This document shows, in pieces, positions 39,553 through 51,689 of a stretch of 64,000 nt of DNA. The notes under the pieces are model-generated. The model saw only the letters and a list, made by a program, of their open reading frames with translations. It made no database searches and had not been told where the DNA came from. Source of the stretch: Spiroplasma melliferum (lineage in GTDB: Bacteria > Bacillota_I > Bacilli_A > Mycoplasmatales > Mycoplasmataceae); the NCBI GenBank assembly GCA_005222125.1, contig CP029202.1, positions 620,001 through 684,000 on the forward strand. The letters are read 5' to 3'. The first letter of the stretch is position 1; the number at the start of each line of letters is the position of its first letter. The translations under genes and the position numbers were made by a program.

Positions 39553-39580
39553 ATTATATACTCATATTTTATAAATACAA
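39553..39580 (-). promoter_or_regulatory. Promoter for scaffold-capsid operon
   Basis: Minus strand: TTGTAT (39575-39580), 16 nt, TATAAT (39553-39558), about 90 nt before the scaffold start. Confidence 0.6.
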
Positions 39581-39637
39581 TATATTTTATTTCTAATTTA
39601 TACCTTAAAATGTCTAATAATGGTATTTGTATTAAAA

Positions 39638-39674
39638 TAAAAAATTAAACTATTAAAGTTTAATTTTTCTTAAC
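39638..39674. terminator. Terminator separating two late operons
   Basis: AAAAATTAAACT pairs with AGTTTAATTTTT. It overlaps the stop of the 81-aa gene (39660) and ends the terminase-portal operon. Confidence 0.75.
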
Positions 39675-39905
39675 AATCATTGTATATAAACAATCTTTTA
39701 ATTCTTTATTTTTTTGTTGCATATATAACATTGTTTCTTTCATTTTAATTTGAAACTCTTTAAAATGTGTAATACATAATTGCACAGGTCAATCACCTTG
39801 CATTTGTCTTACTAAATCACCATTTTTATCTTTTTTAAATCTCGCTAATACCTTACTTTTACAATCAGGCATTTCACAATCTAACCATTTTTGAATAACT
39901 GCCAT
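39660..39905 (-). CDS. Small Cys-containing phage protein, 81 aa
   Basis: A basic helical protein with four Cys, including CEMPDC near residue 10 and LCITHF near residue 45, possibly a zinc knuckle. Start ATG 39905 lies 9 nt after the lipoprotein stop, whose end holds AAGGAAATATT as ribosome binding site. Last gene of its operon. Unknown. Confidence 0.7.
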
Positions 39906-39914
39906 AATATTTCC

Positions 39915-40289
39915 TTATTCTAAAACAATATTTCCTTGATCATCAATGTTTGGAACATCATTATCTGTTGGAACTGAATTTTTTGTTCAAATATAAACTT
40001 CTTTTCAATTACTTGATCAACCCAATAAATCAGGTCTTCATTTATTATCTCCTTCTGTTCCATCTCAAAGTTTACGATTTATATGATATTTATTATCATT
40101 AGTGCGATGTATTAATAAATATCATTTATCAGTTGGTTTATTTTCATTAAATGGTTTATCTTTTTTGCATAATTCTTTTCAATTTCCAATTATTTTATTT
40201 TCACATTTATCATGTGTACAACTTATTAAACTTGTTGTGCTTGTTCCTACTAATGATATTGCACCTAAAATACTTAAAATCTTTTTCAT
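39915..40289 (-). CDS. Second prophage lipoprotein, 124 aa
   Basis: The signal peptide MKKILSILGAISLVGTSTTS ends in SLISC (Cys24) and matches that of the 33488-33988 lipoprotein at 21 of 23 positions or more. The mature part differs but is again small and aromatic, ending VPNIDDQGNIVLE, similar to the first protein's VDKDGNIIVNN. Many Trp are TGA-encoded. It is embedded in the late operon, so it may be made with structural proteins. Role unknown; immunity or release are possibilities. Confidence 0.85.
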
Positions 40290-40340
40290 ATTTGAACTCC
40301 TTAATAATTTAATAACTCCAATGAATTATAACACAATACA

Positions 40341-43300
40341 TTAATTAGACGGAACTAATTTAATATTAAAATTTGTACTTTGACTATTATTTTTTAAATC
40401 AATTCCTCCAATATAACTATATGTTTTTGATTTTCCATTATATATTGCACCTTTCCATAATTGACCATTTATTACTACTTCTTGCATTACTTTTTTAGAA
40501 AATATTATTTTCATTCTTAATGGATTATCATATAAATAAAATGTAATTGTAGCATTTTGACTATTTTGTTGTGGAGATGTTAATAAACTATAAACTTCTA
40601 CTGTCATATCATTATTTGCTAATGTTCAACTCGAAGAAATTACTTTATTATCTGTAGTAGAATTAGCACATGTAAACGATTGAGTATATCCTGTATCTGT
40701 GATATTAGCGATAGATACACTTTTAATATTTCATGTAATTGAAGATGATTGAGAATTACCTATTCTATATTCTTTTGCATTTAAAATTTTATCCTGTGAA
40801 CCATTACAGTTAGTTGATCCTGTTCCTAGTAATAAATTATTTATTGAATTATCATCAAAACCATTATATATTTCTCCTGATGAACTAGTATATTTTAATA
40901 ATGTTGGTGGTATCATTGTAAATTGTAATGATAATTGGTTTGGAAAAAGGATAGTACTATACGCTCTTTTAAACTGATTTACTGTTTTTATTGTTGGATC
41001 AACCATATTTGCTAAATCAATATCTATATTAAAATCAATATTCATATAATCCAATGTTTTACTTGAAGGAATTATAATTCCTAATTGCTGACATTTAAAT
41101 GTATTTGTTGCTATTGTATCATTTGGGGCACCTTTTAATATTCCTTGTGGTTTTATTAAATCAATTATTATTTCTTTATATGTAAATGGATCTGGTGGTA
41201 ATACTGCTTTTGGATAAAAAAATGTTGTTTCTTCTGATAAGTCATAGTCTAAGGCACTTGTTTTAATAATACTATTTCATGCTTGGACATTTCCATTTGG
41301 TTTAATAAACTTAGCCATTGTTTGTCATTCACCTTGAAAGTTTTGAAAAGCAGTAATATTATCATTTAAAGTAAATGGATTTTCACTATAAGTTGTAATC
41401 TTAAAATTAGTTTTACCAATTGTTTGTAAATTAATTAAATCAATAACATAACTTTCTAATGTTCCATCAACAGTTGGATTAAATTCTAATTTATTATCTA
41501 AATTAGTTAATTTAGTATCTTTATCTAATGCTTGAAAATCTTGTGATAATATAACTATTTCATCATTTCCACCATTAATATCTATTCTATTTTGACCTAA
41601 ATCAATTGTAGAATATATTTTTGTTCCTAAATCATCACCTGTTGAAGAATAATAATGGGTTCTAATTTTATCTGTTAGTTTTAACATACAACCAAAAGTT
41701 AATGAATTACTTCCTAATAACGCCCCTACTTGGTCTTCTGTTTCATTTCGAAACATATCATATGGAATATAACCTTGACCAGCAATATCAAATTTTCCTC
41801 TTCTATCACCTCATAAACTTTCTTGTATAATTTCATAACTTAAATAATCAATAAAAGCATTTAATTGTGCTATTTTTGGTATTAAACTAGTATTTTTTTG
41901 ACTCATTAATTTAACTGGTAAACCTAAATCAAAAAATGAGATTATTTTACCAACAATAGGTAAATTATTAATACTAAATTTAGTAAATTCATTAACATCT
42001 CATGGTAATAATGAAATTGAAGAATGCGTATAACGATTAGCATTTAAAATATCATGAAATGATGATGATTTTAAAGATGAATAATCAAATGAAGCAACAC
42101 CAAATGGAGCCTTTTTATATTCAGGGTCTTGATAGATAAATTTACGAATTTGTCTAGTATCATATACACCTGATGGTTTAAATTGTAATCCACTATCTCA
42201 AAAAGGTATTTTATTAGGATTTGTTTTTCTAGTAGATTCTAGTTCACTTTTTAATACTCCCTCAGCATTTTTCTTTGCTAATGGGTCTGCTAACGCATTA
42301 AAAATATTAGTTCATTCACCATATGTTGTTTGATTAACGGGTTTTAATCCTTGTAGATTATATAAAACATTAGCAGGGTTTGAATTAGTTAATAAAGTAT
42401 CAGGCATTCCACTTAATTCATCTGAAAATAATAAATCTCGTGGCTGATATACTCTTGTATTAATTTGTCCTGCTTTTACAGGTCTTCCTATCATTGTTAA
42501 AGATGTAAATGCTGTTAAACCTAATACTTTTAAATCAATTCATTTAACACCAATATCTTTTGCTAATGCAGGGTCATAATCAACAACACCATTAATAATT
42601 CTTGGAAAAAAATAACCTTCACCAATTGCTCCGTGTTGTATTTTTTGTCATATTGCCATACCAGATTTACTTAATTGGTCATTAACACTACTAAATGTTA
42701 TTTCTTGGAATAAAAACTTTTTATTATCAAATGGGTCATAGTAGTCTGTAATATTACTAATATATAATCATTGAATACTTTGATTATATTCATAAGTATT
42801 AATAGTTTCTCCACCAATATTTTCATTATTATTATTTAATACAATATATAAACTTAATTCATCATTTTGACCAAATTGTTTTTCAGTTGATAATAATGTA
42901 TATTGTCGTTGAGTTGAAATACCTTGAAATACTGGATCAGGTGTACCTTGATTACTAAAATATGCATCACTTGTACTATTTTGTAAATATGCTTCATACA
43001 TATCACCACGATTAGTAGGATAATTCATTGGATTAATAATTTTAGTATAAAAATTATCAGCATCTTTAAAATTATTTTCTTTTGTTCCTTTATTAACTTG
43101 TTCTAATTTAAATGCATTTTTTCATTGAGCAATAATAGTTGCATTACCAGTAATTGCTAATGTAAAATCTGAATAATCTTGGGGAATACTATTAATTGGT
43201 TTATATCCACTAGTAGTCATAGGAATAACTCCGTTTGTAATAACAAAGGGAAATATAAATCATTTATCTAATTCTTGTATTTTTCTTTTAATAACTTTAC

Positions 43301-43388
43301 TATCAGTTGAAGCCATTCGCATTGCTGTATATAATACTTGGTTATTAATTTGTATTGCTTCTTTTGAATTATTTTTGTTTAAATTCAT
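40341..43388 (-). CDS. Large phage structural protein, 1015 aa
   Basis: A continuous 1015-codon frame with TGA as Trp. The protein is soluble, strand-rich and Asn-rich, with blocks such as ITGNATIIAQWKNAFKLEQV, STEKQFGQNDELSLYIVLNN and AGQGYIPYDMFRNETEDQVG. It overlaps the portal gene's end by 20 nt and is the largest late gene. Position and composition suggest a tail tube, tail knob or baseplate component. There is no long helical stretch as in a tape-measure protein. That fits a short-tailed phage, but only weakly. Confidence 0.75.
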
Positions 43389-44739
43389 CTTTTATACCTC
43401 CAGTATTATTATTTTCATTATCTTTATCATTTTCATTATCAATATCAAATTTAGCATTAGTTTCTAATTGTTCTTTATCAATTCTTTCAACTTCTTTAAT
43501 AGCAAATGTCATTGGAATACTATCAACAATATGAATATATTTTGCACGAGACATTGTGGCATTTTCTAATCGTGTATTATTTGTATCAACTAAACGCATT
43601 TGGTCAATAATTCCTGCTTGTTTAAATTTTAATGAGTATGGTCTTTCACTTTTAAATCAATTATTATTATCAACTTTTCAATATTTATGAAATATTCATC
43701 AACAATCAAATAAACGATATAAATAATCTAATAAAAATTCTTGTCATACTGCTTGTGATTCAATATCTTCTGCTTGCATTATTAATGTTTGATTTTGATT
43801 AGTATAAGTTCCTTGTTCATCTGCTTGCCATGATAATCCAATTCCACGAAATACTAATTTTAAAATATGGTCAGTATCTAAATTATAATCAATAGAATTA
43901 TATTGTCCCTGCGTATAATTAACAGTAGATCCACCACCTTTGGCATCATAATTATTTTGAACAGTTTGAATAACAAAATCACTTTCATAATCATCTCAAG
44001 CATTTTTTTTATTTTTTACATTATCAGCTTCTTCACTTGTAGCCTGAATATAACCTCTTGCCCTTGAAAATCTTCTTGTTTTCTTTTTAATAAATAAATT
44101 ATCTTGTAAATCTTCAATTAATCACATTGTAGGATATATATCAGGGTAAGCATTTAACATAGTACTACTTGCTTGTCCTTGTTGATTAACACGAATAAAA
44201 TTAGGAATTTGTATTAATGGAAAACGACCTAATTTATTAATATATGTTCTTTTTTCAATTCTTAAACTTTTATCTATTTTACCACTAACTGCTCCTGCTT
44301 GAGTATTTTCATCATTAGGATATGAATCAATTTGAATATATTTATCATTAATAATTACATGAAATATATAACCAGTATCATCTTGGTTAGGTAATATTCA
44401 AATATCTGCAGATTGTTCTTCTTCATTAATTTTAGATACAAAATTAGTAAATAATGCTGTTCCTAACATAATATCTAAATCACCATCTCGTGTTTCATAT
44501 ATAAACATAACAGCCACACCTAATAATGATTTAGTTCATGACATTTTAATTAATTTTTCATATATTTTTCTTTTATGATATCAATTTTGTCAATGTATTA
44601 ATGCTTGTTCATTTTCACTATCGCATAATAATCCACGACCAATTTCCATTCTTACTTTTCTTTGAGCAACAATTAATGGAACATGTAATTTTCAATTACG
44701 ATTATTAAATTCTAATCATTTATCAATATTTTTATTCAT
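43369..44739 (-). CDS. Phage portal protein
   Basis: The 456-aa product forms the ring through which DNA enters the capsid. Position between large terminase and structural genes, length, and segments such as LGRFPLIQIPNFIRVNQQGQ, MWLIEDLQDNLFIKKK and SMTFAIKEVERI-type helix fit portals. The last 40 residues are very acidic and Asn-rich. It starts within the preceding small gene (8-nt overlap). Identification rests on context and general pattern and not on a catalytic motif. Confidence 0.75.
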
Positions 44740-44917
44740 TTTTATTTACCTCAAGTCTAGCAACATGACATATTAATAAATTACTTTCTTTTTCTATTTT
44801 ATCAACTTTTAATACTTTATATTCATTTTTATATTTATAAACAAAAATCTTATTTTTAGGAATTCTTCTTTTATATTTTCCAATTATTTTATCTAATTCA
44901 ATTAAATATATATACAT
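44732..44917 (-). CDS. Small basic phage protein, 61 aa
   Basis: A basic peptide (MYIYLIELDKIIGKYKRRIP...) forming short strands, starting 1 nt after the terminase stop with AAGGAG in the terminase's last codons, and overlapping the portal start. Unknown. Confidence 0.65.
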   Translation of the reverse strand: MYIYLIELDKIIGKYKRRIPKNKIFVYKYKNEYKVLKVDKIEKESNLLICHVARLEVNKNE

Positions 44918-44918
44918 T

Positions 44919-46352
44919 TTAAATATACTCCTTTATTAATTGATTATTTACTGATTTAACAATATCTCTAATATATTCGCTTAAAGCATAATAATCAGAA
45001 TCAAATTCATCATCATATAAATCAATTATTTCTTCTTTACCACCATTTGGTTTTTCTTTTCACTGAATCATTGGATATTCAGTATTACTTGCTTCTAATA
45101 TAATATCATGTGTCATTTTCCCACTAATCATAGCACCAATAAATGCATTAACTCTATCAACAACTATTCATATTGATTTATCTACTTCTTCAAATCTTAA
45201 TAATCTACCATACCTATATTTTAATTTTTCACGGTTTAAAACATCAATAAATGCTCTTCCACCTGCACCTAAATCAACATTAATAGTTAAACCACTTTCA
45301 ATAAATATAGTACTATTTTTTAAACTAGATAAATAAAATTTAATAATATCATTTGCTTGTTCAAAAACATCTTTATATTCCATTGTTGCATTTGAATGAG
45401 TATATTTACCTATTTTATGTACTTTTTTTAAAATTGAATTATATACTCATAAACTAGCACTTGTTTTATGCCCATTAGGACTATCTGCTTGAGCAAAATC
45501 AACACCAGCAAGTATTTTATAAAAGGACCATGTTAATTTAGTAAATTTTAAATATCTATCAAATACAGCACCTTGAACTTGTCCAGGTAATCCTCAACTT
45601 CATACTCTTGCTCTTGCTGGATCTAAATGTTCTAATTCTAATAATGTATTTTTAACATCAGCAGATAACATATTATTCATTCTTCAAGAACTATAATGAT
45701 TTATTATTTTACGATTAAATCGATTAAATTTACCAATTTGCTCATATTTTGATTTCATTATTTGTTCATTAAATGGCATTAAATTATTACAATAATCAAT
45801 TAAATATCTTCGAAGAGATTCAGGATTACATGTATTAATTTCTATTTTCTTTTTAGCACCACGCAATGCAAATCTAATTTCTGAAAAATCATTTTTATCA
45901 TATTGGTCTGATTCTTCTCTTCAATCAATTACTAAAGCATATTTTTCTAAATCAGCAAAAGCTTTTAATTTTTCTCTTTTTGTTTGAGTATGCAAGCCAC
46001 GACAAATAATTGTAGTTCCATTCGATAATGATAATTCATAATTACTTAAATTAACATTATAATTAATATTACTCTTATTAAGAGTATTAACAATATTTTG
46101 AAAAATACTACTTCTTACATCTTTATTCATTTTCATACTAGCAAATATAAAAATAGGTTTTTTAATATATAAACTAATTCCAACTGATAAATCAATAATA
46201 TCTAATACTGTTCAAGTTTTACCTGAATATCTTGTACCAATTAAATTATATTCATCAGCAGGTTCATATAATTTATTTCAAATATTTAAATTAGTATTTT
46301 CTTGTAATAATCATCGTGGTATTTCTTCCAAGTAACTAAAATTTAATAACAT
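44919..46352 (-). CDS. terL: Terminase large subunit
   Basis: This 477-aa DNA-packaging motor has an ATPase domain with Walker A GTRYSGKT (residues 39-46) and Walker B LVIDWREES (about 140-148). It also has a C-terminal RNase H-like nuclease with AGVDFAQADS, NVDLGAGGRAFIDVL and later acidic residues. Length fits the family. It starts within the small subunit's stop codon (TAATG). Intact frame with many TGA Trp codons. Confidence 0.92.
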
Positions 46353-46691
46353 TATTTTATTTCTCTAATTTCTTTACTAAAAGAAATATGAATTGGAACA
46401 TCTTGCTCTATATTTTTTTCTTTGCTTTTCATTTGTAAATATGCAACACGCCCCCCCCTTATCATTTAGTAATTGTAAATTATATTCAATTTCTAATTTT
46501 CAAATAGCATTTTTAATTAATTTAAAAGCTTTATTATCAATACTTTCTAAATTAATATAATCTTCATTTGTTAATTTTAAATAATAAAGTAAATCATCTT
46601 TATATGATATTTTATCCCCTTTTTCATCAAAAAATAACTTAATTTTATTATAAATTGTAGTTTTTTTAGGATATTTTTTAATTTTTTTCAT
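46352..46691 (-). pseudogene. terS: Probable terminase small subunit, frameshifted at G8
   Basis: The first 80 codons encode a small helical protein (MKKIKKYPKKTTIYNKIKLF...). At a run of eight C on the plus strand (46451-46458) the frame breaks; with seven, the protein continues GGRVAYLQMKSKEKNIEQDV and ends in TAATG overlapping terL. Position directly before terL and a basic N-terminus fit a small terminase. G runs of this length are rare in this genome. It may be a read error, a mutation or a slippage switch on DNA packaging. Confidence 0.65.
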
Positions 46692-46892
46692 ATTTTATTA
46701 CCCCTTTTTATTATATTTTACAATTAAAATAAAAAAAGTAATATAAAATTACTTTTTTTATCAAAAACTTATGTCATGTTGCGATTTTAGGCTAAATACT
46801 TAACCTTATTGTAATATTACTATTATTTTTAATATATGCAATAAAAAAAGACTTTTATCAAGTCTATATTTTTTTGTAATCATTAAACAAGT

Positions 46893-46928
46893 TAAGGGTC
46901 GGAAAATCCACAACTGCTAATTATTACA
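46893..46928 (-). repeat. GGGTCGGA element, copy 1
   Basis: Reads TAAGGGTCGGAA, then ATCC, then CTGCTAATTATTACA on the plus strand. Similar to 47105-47134. Confidence 0.55.
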
Positions 46929-47104
46929 CTTTTATTATTGCATATTTTTTTAAAAAAGCAATATTTTTTTAAAAAATAATGTATAAATAATAACAATTAA
47001 TTTAGCAAAGATAACTCGTGCTATGGGTAGGAGTAAAAATGAAGAAAAATAAAAAAACAACTAAAAAAGAGTTGCATTCTTATTTTTAAATGTTATTATT
47101 TTAA

Positions 47105-47136
47105 TAAGGGTCGGAAGTCCTAATTGCTATTACAAT
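47105..47136 (-). repeat. GGGTCGGA element, copy 2, and end motif
   Basis: Reads TAAGGGTCGGAAGTCCTAAT then TGCTATTACA on the plus strand. Its inner 20 nt (47117-47136), read on the minus strand, match 29506-29525 at 17 of 20 positions. Confidence 0.55.
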
Positions 47137-47178
47137 CTGCATAATATAATAATGTTATGAAAAGGAGAAAAAAATATT

Positions 47179-47499
47179 ATGTATGATAAAAAAAGCAAAG
47201 TTATTGTTAAAATAACAAATATAACGCCGTTTGGTGCTTTTTGTGAATTAAAAGATGCAGCCGGTTTAATTCATATTAGTGAATTTTCCGATTTCTTTGT
47301 CCGAGATATTCGAGAATTTGTTAATGTTGGTGACAGTGTTGAAGTAGAAGTTCTTGATTTTGACCCTGTTAAAAAACATGTCAAATTAAGTTACAAAAAT
47401 TGCCGTCCAGAATTATTGAAAAAGGACAATAATTCAGTGGAAGAAACACTGCCAAATTCAGAATCATTACCTAATAAGCATGATTTATTATCAAAATAA
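47179..47499 (+). CDS. S1 RNA-binding domain protein
   Basis: The 106-aa product is one S1 OB-fold domain (VIVKITNITPFGAFCELKDA, LIHISEFSDFF, VGDSVEVEVLDFD, KHVKLSYKN) plus a 30-residue acidic tail. This is the architecture of the YugI / general stress protein 13 group, which binds ribosomal RNA or mRNA. AAAAGGAG precedes the ATG. It marks the chromosome right of the prophage and is followed by a bidirectional terminator. Confidence 0.9.
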   Translation: MYDKKSKVIVKITNITPFGAFCELKDAAGLIHISEFSDFFVRDIREFVNVGDSVEVEVLDFDPVKKHVKLSYKNCRPELLKKDNNSVEETLPNSESLPNKHDLLSK

Positions 47500-47527
47500 A
47501 TAAACTAGTAAAAAGTATAAAAAAGGT

Positions 47528-47552
47528 AAAAAGTAGTTTGAAACTACTTTTT
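47528..47552. terminator. Bidirectional terminator
   Basis: AAAAAGTAGTTT pairs with AAACTACTTTTT; it overlaps the convergent stop at 47551. Confidence 0.8.
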
Positions 47553-48486
47553 ATTTTGCTAAATTTAATTGGTTTTGTAATCGCTTTGTTTTTTTACTAC
47601 TAATTTTATTTTGTGCAAAATAGAATCCAAAGTAACAGCCACTAATAATTAAGGCAAAGGTAGTGTAAACAACAATTGTTTGGACCGCCATTAAAACTTT
47701 ACCATTTGTATAACTAGCTTTTGGATTTGTAAATTCCATAAAATCATATGGGAAATAACCTGAGAATGACATATCTGGCATTGGTTTTCAACTATGCGTT
47801 GCTTTTAAAATATAACCAAGGATAGTAAATACTAAGAAATATCCTAGAATTGTTGCTAAACTATAACCTCATCAACGTAACATAGTTATTTTATTATAAC
47901 TTAAATTATGATGTTGATAACAAGTAAAATAATAAATCACACCTAATAGTGGAATTAAAGAATGTTGTAAAAACATACTCATTCATTGAATTGGTAATCA
48001 GGTTTTAAAATCACCTGTAATCGGTAAAGAAAGATTATAAAAGAATAAGGTAAAGCAAATAACTACCATTGCTAATAGTCCAACTTTACTATTATCATAT
48101 CGTCCTTGCCCTTCTTTTAAGGTATTAAAAGCAGAATTAAGGAAGAAGGCAGAAAAAATAAAAGTTGAATATGAGGTATATAAGGTTAAATTCCGAAAAA
48201 TAACCATAAAACTAATACTAATATCTGATCAACTTTGTAACTCTGATAATTTTGTTTCATATTTTGGTACTCAACTTTTTGGAAATATTCCCTGATGTTT
48301 ACACCATAATGTTAGTGATAAACTAACACTAGTAAAAATAATAATTGAAATAATTGGTAAAAGACCAATTATTAACTTAAATCAAAATCGTCAGCTTTTA
48401 GTTAAAGTCTTAATATTATTTTTTAATATTCAAGTTTTATTATTATTTAGTTTTAATATTGTTTCGTTGTTTGTTATATTTTCCAT
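47551..48486 (-). CDS. Polytopic membrane protein, 311 aa (possibly DUF1600/Pr6Pr type)
   Basis: About six membrane helices with short loops. Features are an N-terminal cytoplasmic stretch, NLTLYTSYSTFIFSAFFLNS, and QHSLIPLLGVIYYFTC in the fourth helix, plus a basic C-terminal tail. This pattern resembles mollicute DUF1600 / Pr6Pr membrane proteins, of unknown function. There is no clear ribosome binding site beyond GGGCC-like sequence. Family name is a guess; membrane nature is certain. Confidence 0.8.
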
Positions 48487-48713
48487 TTTTAGGCCCTTCT
48501 AATACAATATTTATCATTTTACTGGTTTTCAGTAAGAAAAGCAAGATTTTAATAATTTTTGTAAACAAAATATTAATATAAATTGTTAATTCATTTTTAA
48601 AAATGTTCAAACCTTATTTTGAATTATTTTATTTTTAATAGAAAAAATATTTTTAAATAGTTCCTTTTAAAGAAATACTATAACGATATTTGTTCGTTTG
48701 TTCTACTGTTGCC

Positions 48714-51689
48714 CTATCGAATTCTTTTCTTAAATCGAAAGTAAAATCATATTCCACCAATCATTATTCCAATAATTGGAATAATAATAACGGGCAGCAA
48801 TCATCGTAAATATCTTTTATCCGAACCATCATTTGAATTATCTCCCGGAATAATTGGTTTATTAGGGTCAATTGGATCAATTGGACCTGGTGGAATATCT
48901 GGTGGAACTATGGCATTAACATCATTTTCAAGACTAAAAGATGTCATTCCGGTTGTTAAATCACTAGCATTATTTGCATATAAAAAAACAGTTATTTTCT
49001 TTGTTTGTGTTGTATTATCTAAAAAGTCTTTAAAAATGATATCATCAAAATATCCGGGAACATTATTATGACTATCATCCTCAGGCGGAATGTTATTAAT
49101 TGAAATTCCATAATCTTGGTTAAAAACTAATTGAGAATATTTTGGGTATAAACCTTTATTAATATTATCAATAATTCATTGTTTTAATTTTTCAATCGTA
49201 TAACCTTCAAAATTATATTTCCCACTTTTAAACTTAATTTTTGATAAATCTACGACTTTCTCTGGGTCGTAATTTTTTGAATTTTTAATGTTTCCCTTTG
49301 CTTCACCAATTAGTAATGATGATAATGGTTTTGCTTTAATTTTGATATCAAGATATTTTGGACTTGTTGCATTATCTAATAGTGATTGTAAAGCATCAGG
49401 ATTACTATTAATATCAACGCCTTCTTTGGTAACAACCATATAGTCATTTCCTAAAACAGCGCCACTTACTTTTTGATTAATATAATTTTGGGCATAACTT
49501 AAAACTAAAGTACGGATTTTATTTGTATCAATTTCGTTCATTTTAATTGCTGGGAAATTACCTGAAATATCATAATAATTTGCTGGATTTGGATCTGGTG
49601 GAACTTTTTGAGCAATAATATCACTTGCATATTCTTTTCAATAACTAGCAACTTGTTCGTAGTTTAAAGCTAACATTTGTTCAGTATTTAATTTTTTAAC
49701 ATCAACTAAATAATTTTTTAAATGCATTCCATGAATAGTTGATCAAAATTCAACAGCTTGATTATTGTCAATAGTATCTAAAAAGCGTGGATATTTATTT
49801 TGATATTCTGCTCCAATAATCGCATACTTTTGGGCAGTTGTTCCATCAGCCATTGTAACAGTATAATGTCAAATTCCAGTATCTGCTCAATAGTTTCCTG
49901 TTTGATCAGATTGAATTTGTTGGTTCTTTTGTCGGTCCGTGGGACTAGCAACACCTAATAAATTGCTGGCATTAACAGCACGCCGATAAACTGAAGTAAT
50001 ATTTTGATCATTAAAAACTTGGTTCACACCCATTCCCGAAATTGAACCTTCTGCAATAAAACCTAAGTCATAATCTTGTGGATTTTTCTTTGGATTAATT
50101 ACTTCTCCGTTTTTATTTAACGGATCAAGTGGCGTTGGCACTTCTGACTTATGTTTAACTCACAAAATTTGAGTTTTAGTTCCTGTACTTGGATTAATTT
50201 CTGAATCATATTTTGGATTAGGTTTACCATCTGGTAAGGTTTTTTTCACAAGTTCAGCTTGATCGGGATTATTATTTGGATCTCAAGCATATCATTTTAA
50301 TTGCAAATTAGGAACAAGCGTTTCAATTACAATTTCAATGGTATATTGTTCTTGATAAGTTCTGTCCTTATAATAAATATCAATTCGATAACTATGTTGC
50401 TTATTTGTTCCAGTAATTCGGTTATCTTCTAACGTTGCACTAAATTTATTGTCTAGCACTGAAACTGGTTGACCATTAATTTCGACATATTCAGGATTAA
50501 TTGTTCCATCATCAGCTCGTTTTAAAGCATCAAATTCCATTCCAACCGAAGTATGATAACGATATTTTCCACCATAACTCTCGGCGATATTTGGTGGTGC
50601 TAATGTTTCTGGTTCATCAGTAACCATCCCTTTTGTTGAATCATTTTTATCAACAATTTTTCCTGGAATAATATGTAATCGTTTTGAAATTATATTTGCT
50701 CAATAACCACTACTTAAGCGAAGATTAATGGGAGTAACAAATGTTCATACTTCTTGTTGGCCAGTTTCTGGGTTCCGAAATTTAATTAAAGTTGTTGCTT
50801 TCCGTGTTTTATCAGAAAAGGACGGTGGTTGAATAAAACTTGCTCAACTGTCATATTCATTACCTAGTTGTTTTCTTATGATTTCATTTAATTTTGTTGG
50901 TAAATCATTTCCCTGGCCAGTTGGATCTTTAATATTACGATGATCTGTTAAACTACCAGAATAATTCGATGTAAAATCTAATGTTTTACTTAATGCAGAA
51001 TTTAACTTATTTTTTAATTTATTAACATCATGGCTAGAATTAAAGGTTAACGATTTAATGTTTACTCCGGCGCCAGCACTAGTTACCTTATCATTTCCTC
51101 CGGCAACAACGACAATATAAACATAAAAATAAAACATATTCCCACTAACACGATAATCTCAAGCAATTCCTTCATGGGTATTGGTATCATCATCAAAACT
51201 TCTACTATAAACCGCTAAAAAATCATTTCAATTAGTACTTCAACCTCCATTTGCTCCACGAGAATTAACTTGTGAAATAAAATAACTATAGTTATCGGGA
51301 TAAGCACTACTTTTATTTTGAATTCTTTTTGTTAACGTATCATTATAATTATTATGGTGAAAAAAACTTAAACTAAAGTTTATATTAATTGAATTATAAT
51401 AATTAAAAAATTGGTTATTATTGTTGGCATACTGTGAAATATCAACCGCATATTCATATCGTTTAACAGCTGATTGTTGTTGGCGAACTTGATAGCTATA
51501 AACACCATTATTAAAAGTTTTCGTAAAAGTTGGATAAATTGGGGCAACAGACTGTGTCTGCATTAGTTTTAAATTATTTATTGAATAATTGTCTTGCTGT
51601 AACTTGTTAGTTTGGTTTTGCAAATAATAATATGTCATTGAATTTGGAAATAATGTACTTGCCAGCAAGAATAAAATAATTGCTTTCAT
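48714..51689 (-). CDS. Large surface protein, 991 aa, P123-adhesin-like architecture
   Basis: An N-terminal signal peptide (ILFLLASTLFPNS) is followed by 900 residues of strand-rich extracellular sequence. The C-terminus has a Pro-rich segment (PPGPIDPIDPNKPIIPGD), one membrane helix (LLPVIIIPIIGIMIGGIWFY) and a basic stop-transfer RFKKRIR. This is the architecture of Spiroplasma adhesins such as P123 and the ScARPs. The frame is intact with many TGA Trp codons. AAAGGA lies upstream of ATG 51689. A role in attachment to insect cells is plausible but inferred. Confidence 0.75.

Larger units (their letters stand above)
29506..47136. mobile_element. Tailed-phage-like prophage, about 17.6 kb
   Basis: The region holds a rightward early block (RecT, RuvC-like resolvase, small proteins) and a leftward late block (terminases, portal, scaffold, capsid, connectors, fibre). 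The two meet at the terminator at 33990-34016. No integrase, repressor or lytic enzyme is visible. A 20-nt motif ending AATTAGGAC occurs at both outer ends in inverted orientation (29506-29525 and 47117-47136, 17 of 20 identical). I use these as provisional borders. Flanks are azoR and an S1-domain gene. Confidence 0.85.
46692..47178. other. Right prophage end: leader region with duplicated GGGTCGGA element
   Basis: No convincing gene; a 16-codon frame at 47039-47089 is probably chance. The region holds a hairpin (AAGTAATATAAAATTACTT near 46730-46755), two copies of a TAAGGGTCGGAA element, and a CAACT/AGTTG hairpin. Confidence 0.5.

Noticed and set aside
47039-47089. 16-codon Lys-rich frame at the right prophage end
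   Set aside because: Too short and lies in a hairpin region; likely chance.
29506-47136. Plectrovirus (SpV1-type) prophage
   Set aside because: Terminase, portal, scaffold and RecT genes point to a tailed double-stranded DNA phage.
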